Positions 18,167 to 27,680 of a DNA stretch of 64,000 bases are shown here, piece after piece (position 1 is the stretch's first letter; each line of letters begins with the position of its first letter). Position numbers and translations under genes: made by a program. Under the pieces are notes generated by a model. The model searched no databases and was not told where the DNA came from. It worked only from the letters and a program-made list of their open reading frames with translations. The DNA is from Segatella baroniae B14 (GTDB lineage Bacteria; Bacteroidota; Bacteroidia; Bacteroidales; Bacteroidaceae): positions 796,001-860,000 of the forward strand of contig NZ_CP091800.1 of the NCBI RefSeq assembly GCF_022024235.1, written 5' to 3'.

Positions 18167-19540
18167 TTATTTTACTAATTCCTTCTCCAGTTCCTCTAAT
18201 GATTTATCCTTCGTTTCCGGCAATCTGACCAGGAAAAACAGGAAACCACACAGACATACACCACTATAAATCCAGAATGTACCATAACTACCCAAACACT
18301 GATTAAGGAATGGAAAGGTATATGTCAATGTGGATGAGCCTACCCATAACATAAAGGTGCAAGTAGCCACAGCAACAGCACGAACTCGATTCGGGAAAAG
18401 TTCGGCGATGAGCACCCAGGTACACGGCCCTAAGGTCAGCGCATAACAAGCGATGGCTGCAACAACGAGGATGACCATTCCGAATCCTGTTGCTCCGAAA
18501 TAGTAGCATATACCGAGGATAGCATAAATCAGACATAAGCCACCTGCTCCTAATAACATTAACGAGCGCCGCCCCCATTTATCCACCGTAAAGATGGCAA
18601 GAATCGTAAACAGTACATTGGCGATACCCGTCACAACGATATTGAACAATACATCGCCTACCTCATAACCAGCACTTTGAAAAATCTCTTGCGCATAATT
18701 GAAGATGACATTAGTACCACACCACTGTTGGAAAACAGCTATGATGATACCCAGCACAAGCACAAACTTATATTTTTGAGAAAACAGGATACCAAGTCCT
18801 GCCGTCTGTGTGGCCTCAGCTTGGGCAGCCCTGATAGCATCCATCTCGCGCTGCGCATATTCCTTTCCGCCGATTTTCTCAAGGATAGCAAAAGCCTTGG
18901 TAGCATGGCGGGTACTCAGCCATCTCGGACTCTCAGGGATAAACAATGCCAACACAAAGAAGGCAAACGAAGGAACAGCTGCGGCCCAAAACATCCACCG
19001 CCAAGACATTTGAGCATTCCAACTCTCTAAAGTGATTATTCCACCAGGAATATCATCTGCTATGAGCCAGTTCGTAATCTGAGCACAGAGAATACCTAGT
19101 ACAATGGTCATCTGGTTGAGACTTACCAACCGGCCACGAATAGCCGATGGTGCCACTTCTGCAATATACATCGGTGACAAACCACTGGCAACACCAATTC
19201 CGATGCCACCGAAGAAACGCGCAACCAGGAATGCTGTAAAAGTATGAAAAGCACCTGTTGCTATAGCAGAAAACAAAAATATTAATGAAGATATAATAAG
19301 TAAATTCTTTCGACCGATTCGATCAGCTAACGTGCCACATAATGTAGCGCCAATCATACATCCGAGGAGGGCCACGGTCATGGCCAGTCCCTGATCGGCA
19401 GCGCTATCGGTAATACCGAAATAAACCTCATAAAACGGTTTGGCACCACCAATAACCACCCAATCGTAACCAAAGAGTAGACCTCCAAAAGCAGCTACAA
19501 CACAGATGAAATAAATAAATCGTTGGTTTAATTTTTCCAT
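18167..19540 (-). CDS. MFS sugar:proton symporter (sugar porter family, XylE/AraE-like)
   Basis: The 457-aa protein has about 12 membrane segments and the marks of the sugar porter family: FGYDWVVIGGA in the first helix, GTLADRIGRK in the loop after helix 2, the PESPRWL motif after helix 6, DKWGRRSLML in the second half, and PETKDKSLEELE at the C-terminus. It moves a monosaccharide, probably a pentose or hexose, across the inner membrane with protons. It is first in the operon with the DUF5107 protein and diverges from an AraC regulator, which probably controls it. A -7/-33 promoter lies just upstream. The sugar cannot be assigned from sequence. Confidence 0.93.
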   Translation of the reverse strand: MEKLNQRFIYFICVVAAFGGLLFGYDWVVIGGAKPFYEVYFGITDSAADQGLAMTVALLGCMIGATLCGTLADRIGRKNLLIISSLIFLFSAIATGAFHTFTAFLVARFFGGIGIGVASGLSPMYIAEVAPSAIRGRLVSLNQMTIVLGILCAQITNWLIADDIPGGIITLESWNAQMSWRWMFWAAAVPSFAFFVLALFIPESPRWLSTRHATKAFAILEKIGGKEYAQREMDAIRAAQAEATQTAGLGILFSQKYKFVLVLGIIIAVFQQWCGTNVIFNYAQEIFQSAGYEVGDVLFNIVVTGIANVLFTILAIFTVDKWGRRSLMLLGAGGLCLIYAILGICYYFGATGFGMVILVVAAIACYALTLGPCTWVLIAELFPNRVRAVAVATCTFMLWVGSSTLTYTFPFLNQCLGSYGTFWIYSGVCLCGFLFFLVRLPETKDKSLEELEKELVK

Positions 19541-19568
19541 GTTTCGTATAGGTTATTAGATTCGACTG

Positions 19569-19599
19569 CAAATGTATGAAATATCAACCCACTTTACAA
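19569..19599 (-). promoter_or_regulatory. Bacteroidetes promoter of the transporter/DUF5107 operon
   Basis: On the minus strand, TACATTTG (19569-19576) matches the -7 consensus TAnnTTTG. A TTG (19597-19599) lies 20 bases upstream, the expected -33 spacing. The ATG follows 28 bp downstream. Confidence 0.6.
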
Positions 19600-19643
19600 T
19601 AGAAAAAAAACATAAAAACATGGATTATTTTATGATTTCTTGG

Positions 19644-19651
19644 TATTTTTG
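19644..19651 (+). promoter_or_regulatory. Possible -7 box of the AraC regulator gene
   Basis: TATTTTTG matches TAnnTTTG and ends 23 bp before the ATG of the regulator. No good -33 box is seen at the right distance. Confidence 0.4.
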
Positions 19652-19674
19652 CGCAAAATAAGGAAAAAAATACC

Positions 19675-20583
19675 ATGTTGAAACGAAAAGACGGTTTTAC
19701 AGGAGAACGCTGTATCGTTCTACCCAAGATGATTATAGAGATGGAAAAGCAAGATCCGTTGGTGTCCAGTCTTTACATTACAGATATCGGCTATTATCCC
19801 GTAGCCAACTTTCATTATCGCGAACGCGAGGATCCTATCGAGCAGAATGTACTTATCTATTGTGTAGAGGGAACAGGCTGGTATCAGATAGGGCAAGGCA
19901 AACGTCAGGACGTCGGAGCAAACCAATACTTTATCTTACCAGCAGGTATACCTCATAGATACGCATCATCAGAAAACCACCCATGGACTATCTATTGGAT
20001 TCATTTTTGTGGCAACCACGCATCATATTATGCTGAAGGAGCTGCTACCCCCCAGAGTATTACGCCTGCCATGAATTCTCGTATCAACGACCGAAACCAT
20101 CTCTTTGAAGATATCTATTTCACATTGGCAAACGGCTATACACGAGAGAATTTGCGCTATTCATCTTCACTTCTACACTATTATCTGGCCTCCATGCGCT
20201 ACCTCGGCCAGTATAGAAGCAGAGAGATACATCAGAAAAATAAGGAAAAAGTAGCAGAAAACGAAATCGTAAACGCTTCTGTACATTTCATGAAGGAAAA
20301 TCTGGAGAAAAAAATCTCGTTGCAGCAGATGGCACAATATACAGGCTACTCCAGCAGCCACTTCTCTATGCTCTTTAAAAAGGAAACCGGTCACAGCCCA
20401 CTCAACTATTTTAACCTGCTCAAGATACAGTATGCCTGCCAACTGTTGTCGAGTACCAACATGAAGATAAACCAAATCAGCTTTAAGGTCGGCATTGATG
20501 ATAGCTTTTATTTTTCTCGCCTCTTTACCAAACTAATGGGTATGTCGCCCAAAGACTATAGATTGCACATTCAAGAAAAATAG
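19675..20583 (+). CDS. AraC family transcriptional regulator with N-terminal cupin-like sensor domain
   Basis: The 302-aa protein has a sugar-sensing jelly-roll domain (about 30-165, with GTGWYQIGQGKRQDVGANQYFILPAGIPH) and a C-terminal double helix-turn-helix of the AraC type (about 200-300). The latter includes LQQMAQYTGYSSSHFSMLFKKETGHSPLNYFN, written here only as a landmark in two overlapping helices, and ISFKVGIDDSFYFSRLFTK followed by GMSPKDYR. It is divergent from the sugar transporter operon, 134 bp apart, which is the usual place for an AraC activator of a sugar operon. It also stands 159 bp upstream of a SusC gene and could act there, but that gene has its own consensus promoter. Confidence 0.93.
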   Translation: MLKRKDGFTGERCIVLPKMIIEMEKQDPLVSSLYITDIGYYPVANFHYREREDPIEQNVLIYCVEGTGWYQIGQGKRQDVGANQYFILPAGIPHRYASSENHPWTIYWIHFCGNHASYYAEGAATPQSITPAMNSRINDRNHLFEDIYFTLANGYTRENLRYSSSLLHYYLASMRYLGQYRSREIHQKNKEKVAENEIVNASVHFMKENLEKKISLQQMAQYTGYSSSHFSMLFKKETGHSPLNYFNLLKIQYACQLLSSTNMKINQISFKVGIDDSFYFSRLFTKLMGMSPKDYRLHIQEK

Positions 20584-20610
20584 AAAAAATATGAAATTAA
20601 TTTATAATAG

Positions 20611-20643
20611 TTTTGCATGTTTTACTTATAATTTGTACTTTTG
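20611..20643 (+). promoter_or_regulatory. Consensus Bacteroidetes promoter of the SusC-TlpA operon
   Basis: TTTTG (20611-20615), 20 bases, then TACTTTTG (20636-20643) is an excellent match to the -33/-7 consensus. It lies 99 bp before the ATG at 20743, leaving a 5' leader of about 90 nt. Confidence 0.75.
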
Positions 20644-20742
20644 CAGCCATTATATCATTTCTGTTTATAATAAAACAAGGATATACCACAGATATTTAGT
20701 ATTATTAGAGAACTTATAAAATATAATTAAAGATTTTTCATT

Positions 20743-23700
20743 ATGGGTAAGAAGCGAATCATGTTACCAATTCTGCTTTCTTTATGCACAACCACAATTA
20801 CCACTTCATGGGCTTCTACACCTCAAGGGGTAACTACTACCAAGGATGATGGTATAGTTAGTGGACAAGTTTTGGATGAAACAGGACAACCTCTTCCTGG
20901 AGTAACAATCCGCATTGACGGCTCCAAAAACGGTGTGGCATCTGATTATGACGGCAGATTCAGTATACAGGTTGCAAAAGGTAAATCGATTAACATAACG
21001 TGTAGCTATATTGGTTGCAAAACACAGAAACGAACCTTAAAGTCGGGCGAAGATGATGTTATCATCTTTATGGTGGATGACAAAGCTACTCTTGAAGAGG
21101 TGGTCATTACAGGTTACCAGCAGATTGACCGTAGAAATCTCACCTCTTCTGTTACAAGCGTTAAGATGGAGGATATCGCAAGAGCCGGTATTTCGTCGGT
21201 CGATAAAATGTTGCAAGGTCGTATTCCTGACCTGGTACTGAGTAACAATAGTGGAGAAATCAATTCGACACCTAAAATTCGTATTCGTGGTACATCAACG
21301 CTCATTGGTAACCGTGAACCACTGTGGGTGGTTGATGGTATTATTATCAACGACCCTGTAAACTTGAAGTCGGATGTTATCAACGACCCTGACTATGTCA
21401 ACCGCATTGGTAACGCTATTTCGGGCATTAACCCACAGGATATAGACCGTATTGACGTACTAAAGGACGCCGCTGCCACTGCTCTCTATGGAACACGTGC
21501 TGCCAATGGTGTCATCGTTGTTACTACTAAAAAAGGACGTGCAGGAAAGCCTGTCATCTCCTACTCTTTCACAGGAACATTACGTCAACGCCCAAGATAT
21601 ACTGACTCAAAGATAGACCTGATGAATTCGAAGGAACGAACTCAGGTTTCAAGAGAACTTGCCAATATGCATTACAGTTTCCCTAGCGATATGTCGTATG
21701 TTGGCTATGAGGATGCTTTGCAAAAATACTACAGCGGAGTTTACACACGTGAAGAATTTGAACAGGCTGTCGCTAAAGCTGAAACACAGAACACAGATTG
21801 GTTTAAACTCCTCACTCATGATAGTTTCTCGCAAGATCATAGTGTGAATATCTCTGGTGGTGCCGACAAATTCCGCTATTATGCTTCTTTAGGTTATACG
21901 GGTGACGATGATGTAATTAACAACAACACAGGCAAGCGATATACAGCAGCTACCAACCTGGATTTCACCCTTAGTGATAAGATTCAAGCCAGTTTGAACC
22001 TGTCTATGTATACCAATAAGAAACATTATAACCAAAGTGAGCTGTCACCTATTGACTATGCCTATAACACTTCACGTACTATCCCAGCATACGATGCGGA
22101 TGGCAACTACTATTATTATAAAAAGAACTCTGTAGGCTCTGGAGCATACGACTATAGTTTTCTCAACGAACTTGACAACAGCTATGTAAGCCAAAGAACA
22201 AACGGTTTTAAAGCTACCATCAACTTACGCTATGTACCTAAGGAATGGTTAAACTTTAATGCTATATTTGCATATAGCGGAACGAACACCAATATTGAAG
22301 GGTGGTATGGCGAACGCAGTTTTCATGCTGCTGCTTTGCGCATGAGCCAATATGGTGTACCTGCACCAACAAACTCTGAAATGCCTTTCGGTGGTGAACT
22401 TTCAGAGGATAACACCGAATTACATGACTGGACTGCCCGCCTACAGGCAAACATCAACAAAGATTTTGGCGCCAATAAAGAGCACAACATCAACATTGCC
22501 GTCGGTATGGAGGCAAGCTCAAGTAAATATAAAGGCAACCAATTTACACAGCGTGGCTATTATGCCGATCGTGGACGTAAATTCACTACATCCATCCCAA
22601 AGAAGTATACAGCTTATCTGAGTTGGTTAGCAGGAAATATGCCTACCATCACAGATAACATTACCAATCTGGCTTCTATTTATGGTACAGCCTCTTATAG
22701 CTATAAGCAGTATTTCACCATAAATGCCAACACACGCTACGATGGCTCTAACCGCTTCGGTGATCGAAGTAATGAAAAGATCCTACCTGTATGGTCGGTG
22801 TCTGCAAATGCTAATCTGAAGGAAATAGCACACATCAACGCCAACTGGCTGGACGCCCTTACCTATAAGGTGTCTTACGGTGGCCAAGGAAATATGCTTG
22901 AAGGACAAACGCCAAAACTCACGATTACCAAAGGAGCCTACGACGCACACTATGATGAGATGGTTTCTACTGTAGATAAGTTTGCCAACCCTGACCTGAA
23001 ATGGGAAAAGACGCAATCTTTCAATATGGGTATCGAGGGAGCATTTTTCAACAGTCGCTTGCTGCTGTCTGCAGAATATTATTATAAAAAGACCAATGAC
23101 GCATTCATGAACAAAACCATCTCGGATGTGAATGGTTTTACTTCTTATGTCGTAAACTCTGGACAGATTATCAATAAGGGTTACAACTTTGCAATCACAG
23201 CAACACCTGTTCAAAATACAGACTGGAACTGGATGGTGTCTGCTACTTTGTCTAAGGTGATGAACAAGATGAACACTGCTCCCGGAGAGGATGCCTATGA
23301 CATAAACGATTACCTGAATGGTACAGCCATTGTAAACGGTGAACCTATAGGAGTGTTTTACTCCTATCGCTTTGCAGGATTGAATCCTGAAAATGGTGGT
23401 CCTACCTTTGATGACTGGAAAGATCGACAAGATGAACTGATTGGACTCAGCAAATATGAAACCGCTACACGTGTACTTGAACTGAGTGGAAAAAGAGATC
23501 CTGATATAACTGGCAGTTTGAGTTCTACGCTCACCTACAAAGACTGGCGTCTGGGTATCTTTATGGATTACTCTCTCGGCAACAAAGTGCGCTTATTCCA
23601 TTTGTTTAACCAAGGTACAGGAACAAGCCTCGGTCCTGGATATATTTATCCTGAAAATAACTTGAATAGGGCTTTGCTCAATCGCTGGATGAAACCTGGT

Positions 23701-24084
23701 GATGAGAAATTCACCAATATTCCTTCTATCATGAGCCATGATCAATATGGATTTTATGACTATACTACACACTGGTCAGAGAAGATTTTCTATCAGGGCG
23801 TACCGTTCGGAAAGGATGCGTGGAGTATGTACGATTACAGTAACGTACGCGTAGTAAACGCTGATTATCTGAGACTTACGAGTCTTAGTCTTACCTACGA
23901 AGTACCCGTAAAAGTACTCCTCAACTATGGTCTGCAACGCCTGGCAATAACGCTCACAGGAAACAACCTTTATACCTGGTGTAACAGTAAGCTAAAGGGA
24001 CAAACACCAACACAGAGTGGATTTGCCGAAGTACAATTAAGCGATACCCCATATTACACCATCGGTGTGAATATTCAGTTCTAA
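20743..24084 (+). CDS. SusC/RagA-like TonB-linked outer-membrane transporter
   Basis: The 1113-aa protein has a signal peptide (about 1-25), a carboxypeptidase-regulatory-like domain (about 38-110, SGQVLDETGQPLPGVTIRI), the EEVVITGYQ box, a plug domain ending in LYGTRAANGVIVVTTKKGR, and a barrel ending in YYTIGVNIQF. It is the outer-membrane pore of the following SusD. The neighbours are unusual for a glycan locus: a peptidase-like protein, two TlpA-type thioredoxins and an ABC transporter, with no glycosidase. This hints at a peptide, metal complex or other non-glycan substrate, which is an inference. Confidence 0.95.
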   Translation: MGKKRIMLPILLSLCTTTITTSWASTPQGVTTTKDDGIVSGQVLDETGQPLPGVTIRIDGSKNGVASDYDGRFSIQVAKGKSINITCSYIGCKTQKRTLKSGEDDVIIFMVDDKATLEEVVITGYQQIDRRNLTSSVTSVKMEDIARAGISSVDKMLQGRIPDLVLSNNSGEINSTPKIRIRGTSTLIGNREPLWVVDGIIINDPVNLKSDVINDPDYVNRIGNAISGINPQDIDRIDVLKDAAATALYGTRAANGVIVVTTKKGRAGKPVISYSFTGTLRQRPRYTDSKIDLMNSKERTQVSRELANMHYSFPSDMSYVGYEDALQKYYSGVYTREEFEQAVAKAETQNTDWFKLLTHDSFSQDHSVNISGGADKFRYYASLGYTGDDDVINNNTGKRYTAATNLDFTLSDKIQASLNLSMYTNKKHYNQSELSPIDYAYNTSRTIPAYDADGNYYYYKKNSVGSGAYDYSFLNELDNSYVSQRTNGFKATINLRYVPKEWLNFNAIFAYSGTNTNIEGWYGERSFHAAALRMSQYGVPAPTNSEMPFGGELSEDNTELHDWTARLQANINKDFGANKEHNINIAVGMEASSSKYKGNQFTQRGYYADRGRKFTTSIPKKYTAYLSWLAGNMPTITDNITNLASIYGTASYSYKQYFTINANTRYDGSNRFGDRSNEKILPVWSVSANANLKEIAHINANWLDALTYKVSYGGQGNMLEGQTPKLTITKGAYDAHYDEMVSTVDKFANPDLKWEKTQSFNMGIEGAFFNSRLLLSAEYYYKKTNDAFMNKTISDVNGFTSYVVNSGQIINKGYNFAITATPVQNTDWNWMVSATLSKVMNKMNTAPGEDAYDINDYLNGTAIVNGEPIGVFYSYRFAGLNPENGGPTFDDWKDRQDELIGLSKYETATRVLELSGKRDPDITGSLSSTLTYKDWRLGIFMDYSLGNKVRLFHLFNQGTGTSLGPGYIYPENNLNRALLNRWMKPGDEKFTNIPSIMSHDQYGFYDYTTHWSEKIFYQGVPFGKDAWSMYDYSNVRVVNADYLRLTSLSLTYEVPVKVLLNYGLQRLAITLTGNNLYTWCNSKLKGQTPTQSGFAEVQLSDTPYYTIGVNIQF

Positions 24085-24104
24085 TACGTAGAATAGATAA
24101 AAAT

Positions 24105-25745
24105 ATGATAAAGATAAATAAAAATATAAGAAAGAAGATCATGGCAACTGGTATTATTCCACTTGCCCTTCTGCTATTGACTTCATGTGGCGACTTTCTG
24201 AAGGAATATTCTCAAGACACAGACTATGTGCGATCATGGCGAGATCTTGACGAACTGCTGATAGGTTCTTGCTATCAGAACATCATATCTGCTGATTTGC
24301 TGAGTACAACAAACGATAATCAATACTTTATTCATTTCCTGGCCGACGAACTTGACGAATACGATGGTCCAAGTCACGAAAAAGGAAGCATGGAGTATGA
24401 CGGCAAAGAACGTGTGTTTGGTTATTATACATGGCAGGCACGTAGTGGACAGAATGATACATACACTGGATTTAACAAAGAAAATGACAGTTGGGCTGAA
24501 TACTACAGACTTATCAATGTGGCCAACAATGTAATAGAGAGTGCAAAGACATTGGACGACAACACAGAAGAGCAGCGTAAAGGCAAGCTCAAGGTATGTG
24601 GAGAGGCCCACTTCCTGAGAGCATACTACTACTTTATGCTTACCAATTTCTATGGAAAAGCATACGACCCCGCAACAGCTTCCACAGACTTAGCTGTACC
24701 TATCAAAACCTCTCAGGAGGTGGAAGACCGATTTTTCAGTCGCAATACGGTGCAGGAATGTTATGACCTGATTCTCAGCGACCTGCTCTCGTCTGAAAAG
24801 GAACTGGAAGAATATGGTACACAGACTTCCAAATATCGTGCCAGCACTACTGCCGTACATTTGCTTTTAAGCCGAGTATATCTTTACATGCAAAACTGGG
24901 AGAAAGCTGCTGAATACGCTCAAAAGACCATTAACGAGCATCCTTCATTGGCTAATCTTAAAGTCATGAGTCATACATCAGGTATCATCTCACAGACCTC
25001 GCCAGAGCTTATATTCAGCATGGGTAGCAATAGTGTTATGGAATATACTATGAATGAAGCGAAATCATTTACTATCAGTCAGCATATTTATGACATGTAT
25101 GGTGATGACGATTTGCGCAAAACTCAGTATATCTGGACAAATGGCAAATTCCATGGCTACAAGAAACATCCTGCCAATACCAATGCCTTAAAAACAGAAG
25201 ACGGCGAAGAGAAAATATCAGAAGATGATGTGAACTATTATTTCAATGGCTATTATTACGGTTTGCAGAAACAACTCAATGATGTCAGCGATAAAAACTT
25301 CTTCCGAAGCAGTGAGGCTTATCTAAACCTTGCTGAGGCTATGGCTTACATGGGCAAAGAAACAGAAGCACGCAACGCGGTGAACACCCTTAGAAAATAT
25401 CGCTTCACCGATGGAGCTGATTACGAAATTACTTCTACAGGCAACAAACTGATAGAAGATATCAGAGATGAACGTGAACGAGAACTGTTACTCGAAGGTC
25501 ACCGCTGGTTTGACCTTCGCCGCTATGCCGTAAATACAAAATATCAGCAGAAGACGGAAATCACTCATCACTATTATTATTATGAAGATCGTCAATCGGA
25601 TGTGATTAAATCTATGTGTACATTCAAGCTTTCGGCTGACGACTGGGGATGGGTATTGCCACTGCCACAAAGCGTTATAGACTATAACGTTGGAATGCCA
25701 CAGAATACTCGTGGAGAACGTACATACACCACCATAACTCTATAA
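24105..25745 (+). CDS. SusD/RagB-like outer-membrane lipoprotein
   Basis: The 546-aa protein starts with a long basic n-region and a lipobox at Cys28 (LLTSC). SusD-like marks are CGEAHFLRAYYYFMLTNFYGKAY (about 163-185, helical), YLNLAEAMAYMGKETEARNAVNTLR, and LIEDIRDERERELLLEGHRWFDLRRY near residue 455, the classic SusD C-terminal signature, given here as landmarks. An ATG at residue 13 would also leave a usable lipoprotein signal. It is 20 bp downstream of SusC and 12 bp upstream of the next gene. Confidence 0.95.
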   Translation: MIKINKNIRKKIMATGIIPLALLLLTSCGDFLKEYSQDTDYVRSWRDLDELLIGSCYQNIISADLLSTTNDNQYFIHFLADELDEYDGPSHEKGSMEYDGKERVFGYYTWQARSGQNDTYTGFNKENDSWAEYYRLINVANNVIESAKTLDDNTEEQRKGKLKVCGEAHFLRAYYYFMLTNFYGKAYDPATASTDLAVPIKTSQEVEDRFFSRNTVQECYDLILSDLLSSEKELEEYGTQTSKYRASTTAVHLLLSRVYLYMQNWEKAAEYAQKTINEHPSLANLKVMSHTSGIISQTSPELIFSMGSNSVMEYTMNEAKSFTISQHIYDMYGDDDLRKTQYIWTNGKFHGYKKHPANTNALKTEDGEEKISEDDVNYYFNGYYYGLQKQLNDVSDKNFFRSSEAYLNLAEAMAYMGKETEARNAVNTLRKYRFTDGADYEITSTGNKLIEDIRDERERELLLEGHRWFDLRRYAVNTKYQQKTEITHHYYYYEDRQSDVIKSMCTFKLSADDWGWVLPLPQSVIDYNVGMPQNTRGERTYTTITL

Positions 25746-25757
25746 AGGAAAAAGTTT

Positions 25758-26648
25758 ATGAATAAAATATTAGCTACAATATGGCTTTTTGCTGCTGCCA
25801 TGTGTTTCACAGCCTGCGAGAGTGAAGACCCGTTACAGCCTAGCAACGCCGATACAAATCCATTTATCACCGATGATAATGCCGATGACGAAGAGAGTTT
25901 GCTACGTAAGGAATTCTATTCTAAAAACAGCTGTTATCTGCTTTTCACTGACACCTTAAATACAGGCGAACTGCTTGATCTAGGATATATGATGACAGCT
26001 TCTGAGAATAACAATGCTTACACGTATGATTATCTTACGACAATAGAAGAAAAGCACCTTGCAATACAATTTGTAGAGCAGTATCTTCTTCCACATTTAG
26101 GAAAGAAATTGCGTCCCTTCTCTTTTCTTCTTGTCAATAACATCAACCACTTCAAGTATGAAGATGGCCAACTACGGGAGCCTGACGATGGAATCACAAA
26201 TCCATCGTTTGTCGTGGGTGTCAGAGCTACTGCCATAGCCATGAGTGCTATAACAGAAATGGGTGAAAGCGAGAAAAACGATTACTCCAAAGAGTTGATC
26301 ATCGAAATCTTGGCCAACATCATCTCACATCAAACTATAGAAACCTTCAATGCGTTCACAAGCTATGGTAAGAAGTACTATGGCGTATGGATGGAAGGAT
26401 GGGTTGAGGGCGAAGAAGATGGTATGCCTCTGCAAAATGCCAAGAGTTTTATCGCACCCCATCAGGACATCTGGGGAGTATGGTGGACTGCCTACCCTAC
26501 TCTTGACGAGGACGTAAAAGCGTTTATTAACTTGGCTATGAATACTACGTTAGAAGAAGTAGAAGAAAAATATACAGAGTATCCTGATATCATCAGCAAA
26601 TATAAATTGATGAAACAAATCATCACAGAATTAGGTTATATAAAATAA
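25758..26648 (+). CDS. Lipoprotein related to SusD-linked zinc metallopeptidases, with the HExxH motif lost
   Basis: The 296-aa protein has a lipobox at Cys20 (FTAC). By eye it follows the plan of the metallopeptidase-like protein at 60523-61437, which holds the same third position in another Sus-like operon: an N-terminal helical part, a strand pattern like FRVVQLIGS/FSFLLVNNI, then IVLGTAEGG/FVVGVRATA. Where that protein has HEFCH, this one appears to have NIISH (187-191): the first His and catalytic Glu are gone and the second His kept. If the alignment is right, it cannot hydrolyse peptides by that mechanism and may act only in binding. It is translated 12 bp after SusD and 2 bp before a TlpA-like gene. 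Confidence 0.7.
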   Translation: MNKILATIWLFAAAMCFTACESEDPLQPSNADTNPFITDDNADDEESLLRKEFYSKNSCYLLFTDTLNTGELLDLGYMMTASENNNAYTYDYLTTIEEKHLAIQFVEQYLLPHLGKKLRPFSFLLVNNINHFKYEDGQLREPDDGITNPSFVVGVRATAIAMSAITEMGESEKNDYSKELIIEILANIISHQTIETFNAFTSYGKKYYGVWMEGWVEGEEDGMPLQNAKSFIAPHQDIWGVWWTAYPTLDEDVKAFINLAMNTTLEEVEEKYTEYPDIISKYKLMKQIITELGYIK

Positions 26649-26650
26649 GT

Positions 26651-27673
26651 ATGAAGAAAATATTATTACTGCTACTTGCTACATTAACGATTAGCAGCTA
26701 CGCCCAAAAGGGCTTTGTTATCCAAGGATATGTTCCCTCACTACCCGATGGAACGGTAGTTGGTATTGGCGAGAATGAAGACTCTATCACAGAGTGTGCT
26801 ACAACTGTAGTAAAAAACGGCCATTTTACGCTGAAAGGAAGTGTAAAACGACCTGTTAAGGGCATGTTGACTACCAATAATCTTGATTTGGTAGCTCAAA
26901 ATCATTGGCCTGATGATTCTATTCATTGGAACTATATTGATATGTTCATTTCAAATGACGAGATTACAGTTGACAAGGATCTGAAAATACACGGAACGCA
27001 AATACAAAGTGATTTTGACGAGCTACAGGCCATGGGAGAATGGCTGTATAACGATACTTTGGCGTGGTCATTCATTCAGACACATCCCACATCTATTGTT
27101 TCTGCCATGCTCGTAAATAATATGCTGAAACGTGGATATGGTTTGCAAAAAAATGAAGTGGAACGTTTGGCTCAGGCCATAAAAGCTGTACCAGATGACC
27201 CTTCTCGTTTTGAAGAATTCAAATGGCGTGTGGAATTTGCCAGGAAAACTACTGTAGGGGCAGAGCTGATAGATCTGGAAATATACGACACGAACAACAA
27301 GATTACTCATCTCAAAGATGTCGTGCCACAGAATGGAAAATTTGTTCTTATTGACTTTTGGGCAAGCTGGTGTGGACAATGTCTTGCAGCCTTCCCTAAA
27401 TTGGAAGCTATCGGCAAAGCATACCAAGATAACTTTACTATCATAGATCTTTCCATTGACGTGAAGGAAGAAGCATGGCGAAAAGCTATGGCCAAACATC
27501 CACAGATATGGCAACAGTATCGCACCACAAATCAAGGATACAAAGATCTGTTTACTAAATATCAGATAGGAAACGGTGTACCTTATTTTGTATTGATTGC
27601 TCCCAACGGAAAGGTGATGAAATCACCACAAAGCGTAGAGGAAATTAAAGAAATATTGAAACAGCATTTATAA
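26651..27673 (+). CDS. TlpA-like thioredoxin-fold protein with N-terminal DUF4369-like domain
   Basis: The 340-aa protein has a signal peptide (about 1-18), a beta-rich N-terminal domain of DUF4369 type (about 20-120, GFVIQGYVPSLPDGTVV and GHFTLKGSV) and a C-terminal thioredoxin domain (about 200-340). The active site is WASWCGQC (Cys241 and Cys244), and the cis-proline follows in GVPYF (Pro311). It should act in the periplasm as a disulfide reductase or thiol oxidoreductase. It is the fourth gene in the SusC operon, and a second TlpA protein follows 7 bp later. Confidence 0.9.
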   Translation: MKKILLLLLATLTISSYAQKGFVIQGYVPSLPDGTVVGIGENEDSITECATTVVKNGHFTLKGSVKRPVKGMLTTNNLDLVAQNHWPDDSIHWNYIDMFISNDEITVDKDLKIHGTQIQSDFDELQAMGEWLYNDTLAWSFIQTHPTSIVSAMLVNNMLKRGYGLQKNEVERLAQAIKAVPDDPSRFEEFKWRVEFARKTTVGAELIDLEIYDTNNKITHLKDVVPQNGKFVLIDFWASWCGQCLAAFPKLEAIGKAYQDNFTIIDLSIDVKEEAWRKAMAKHPQIWQQYRTTNQGYKDLFTKYQIGNGVPYFVLIAPNGKVMKSPQSVEEIKEILKQHL

Positions 27674-27680
27674 AACGAGA

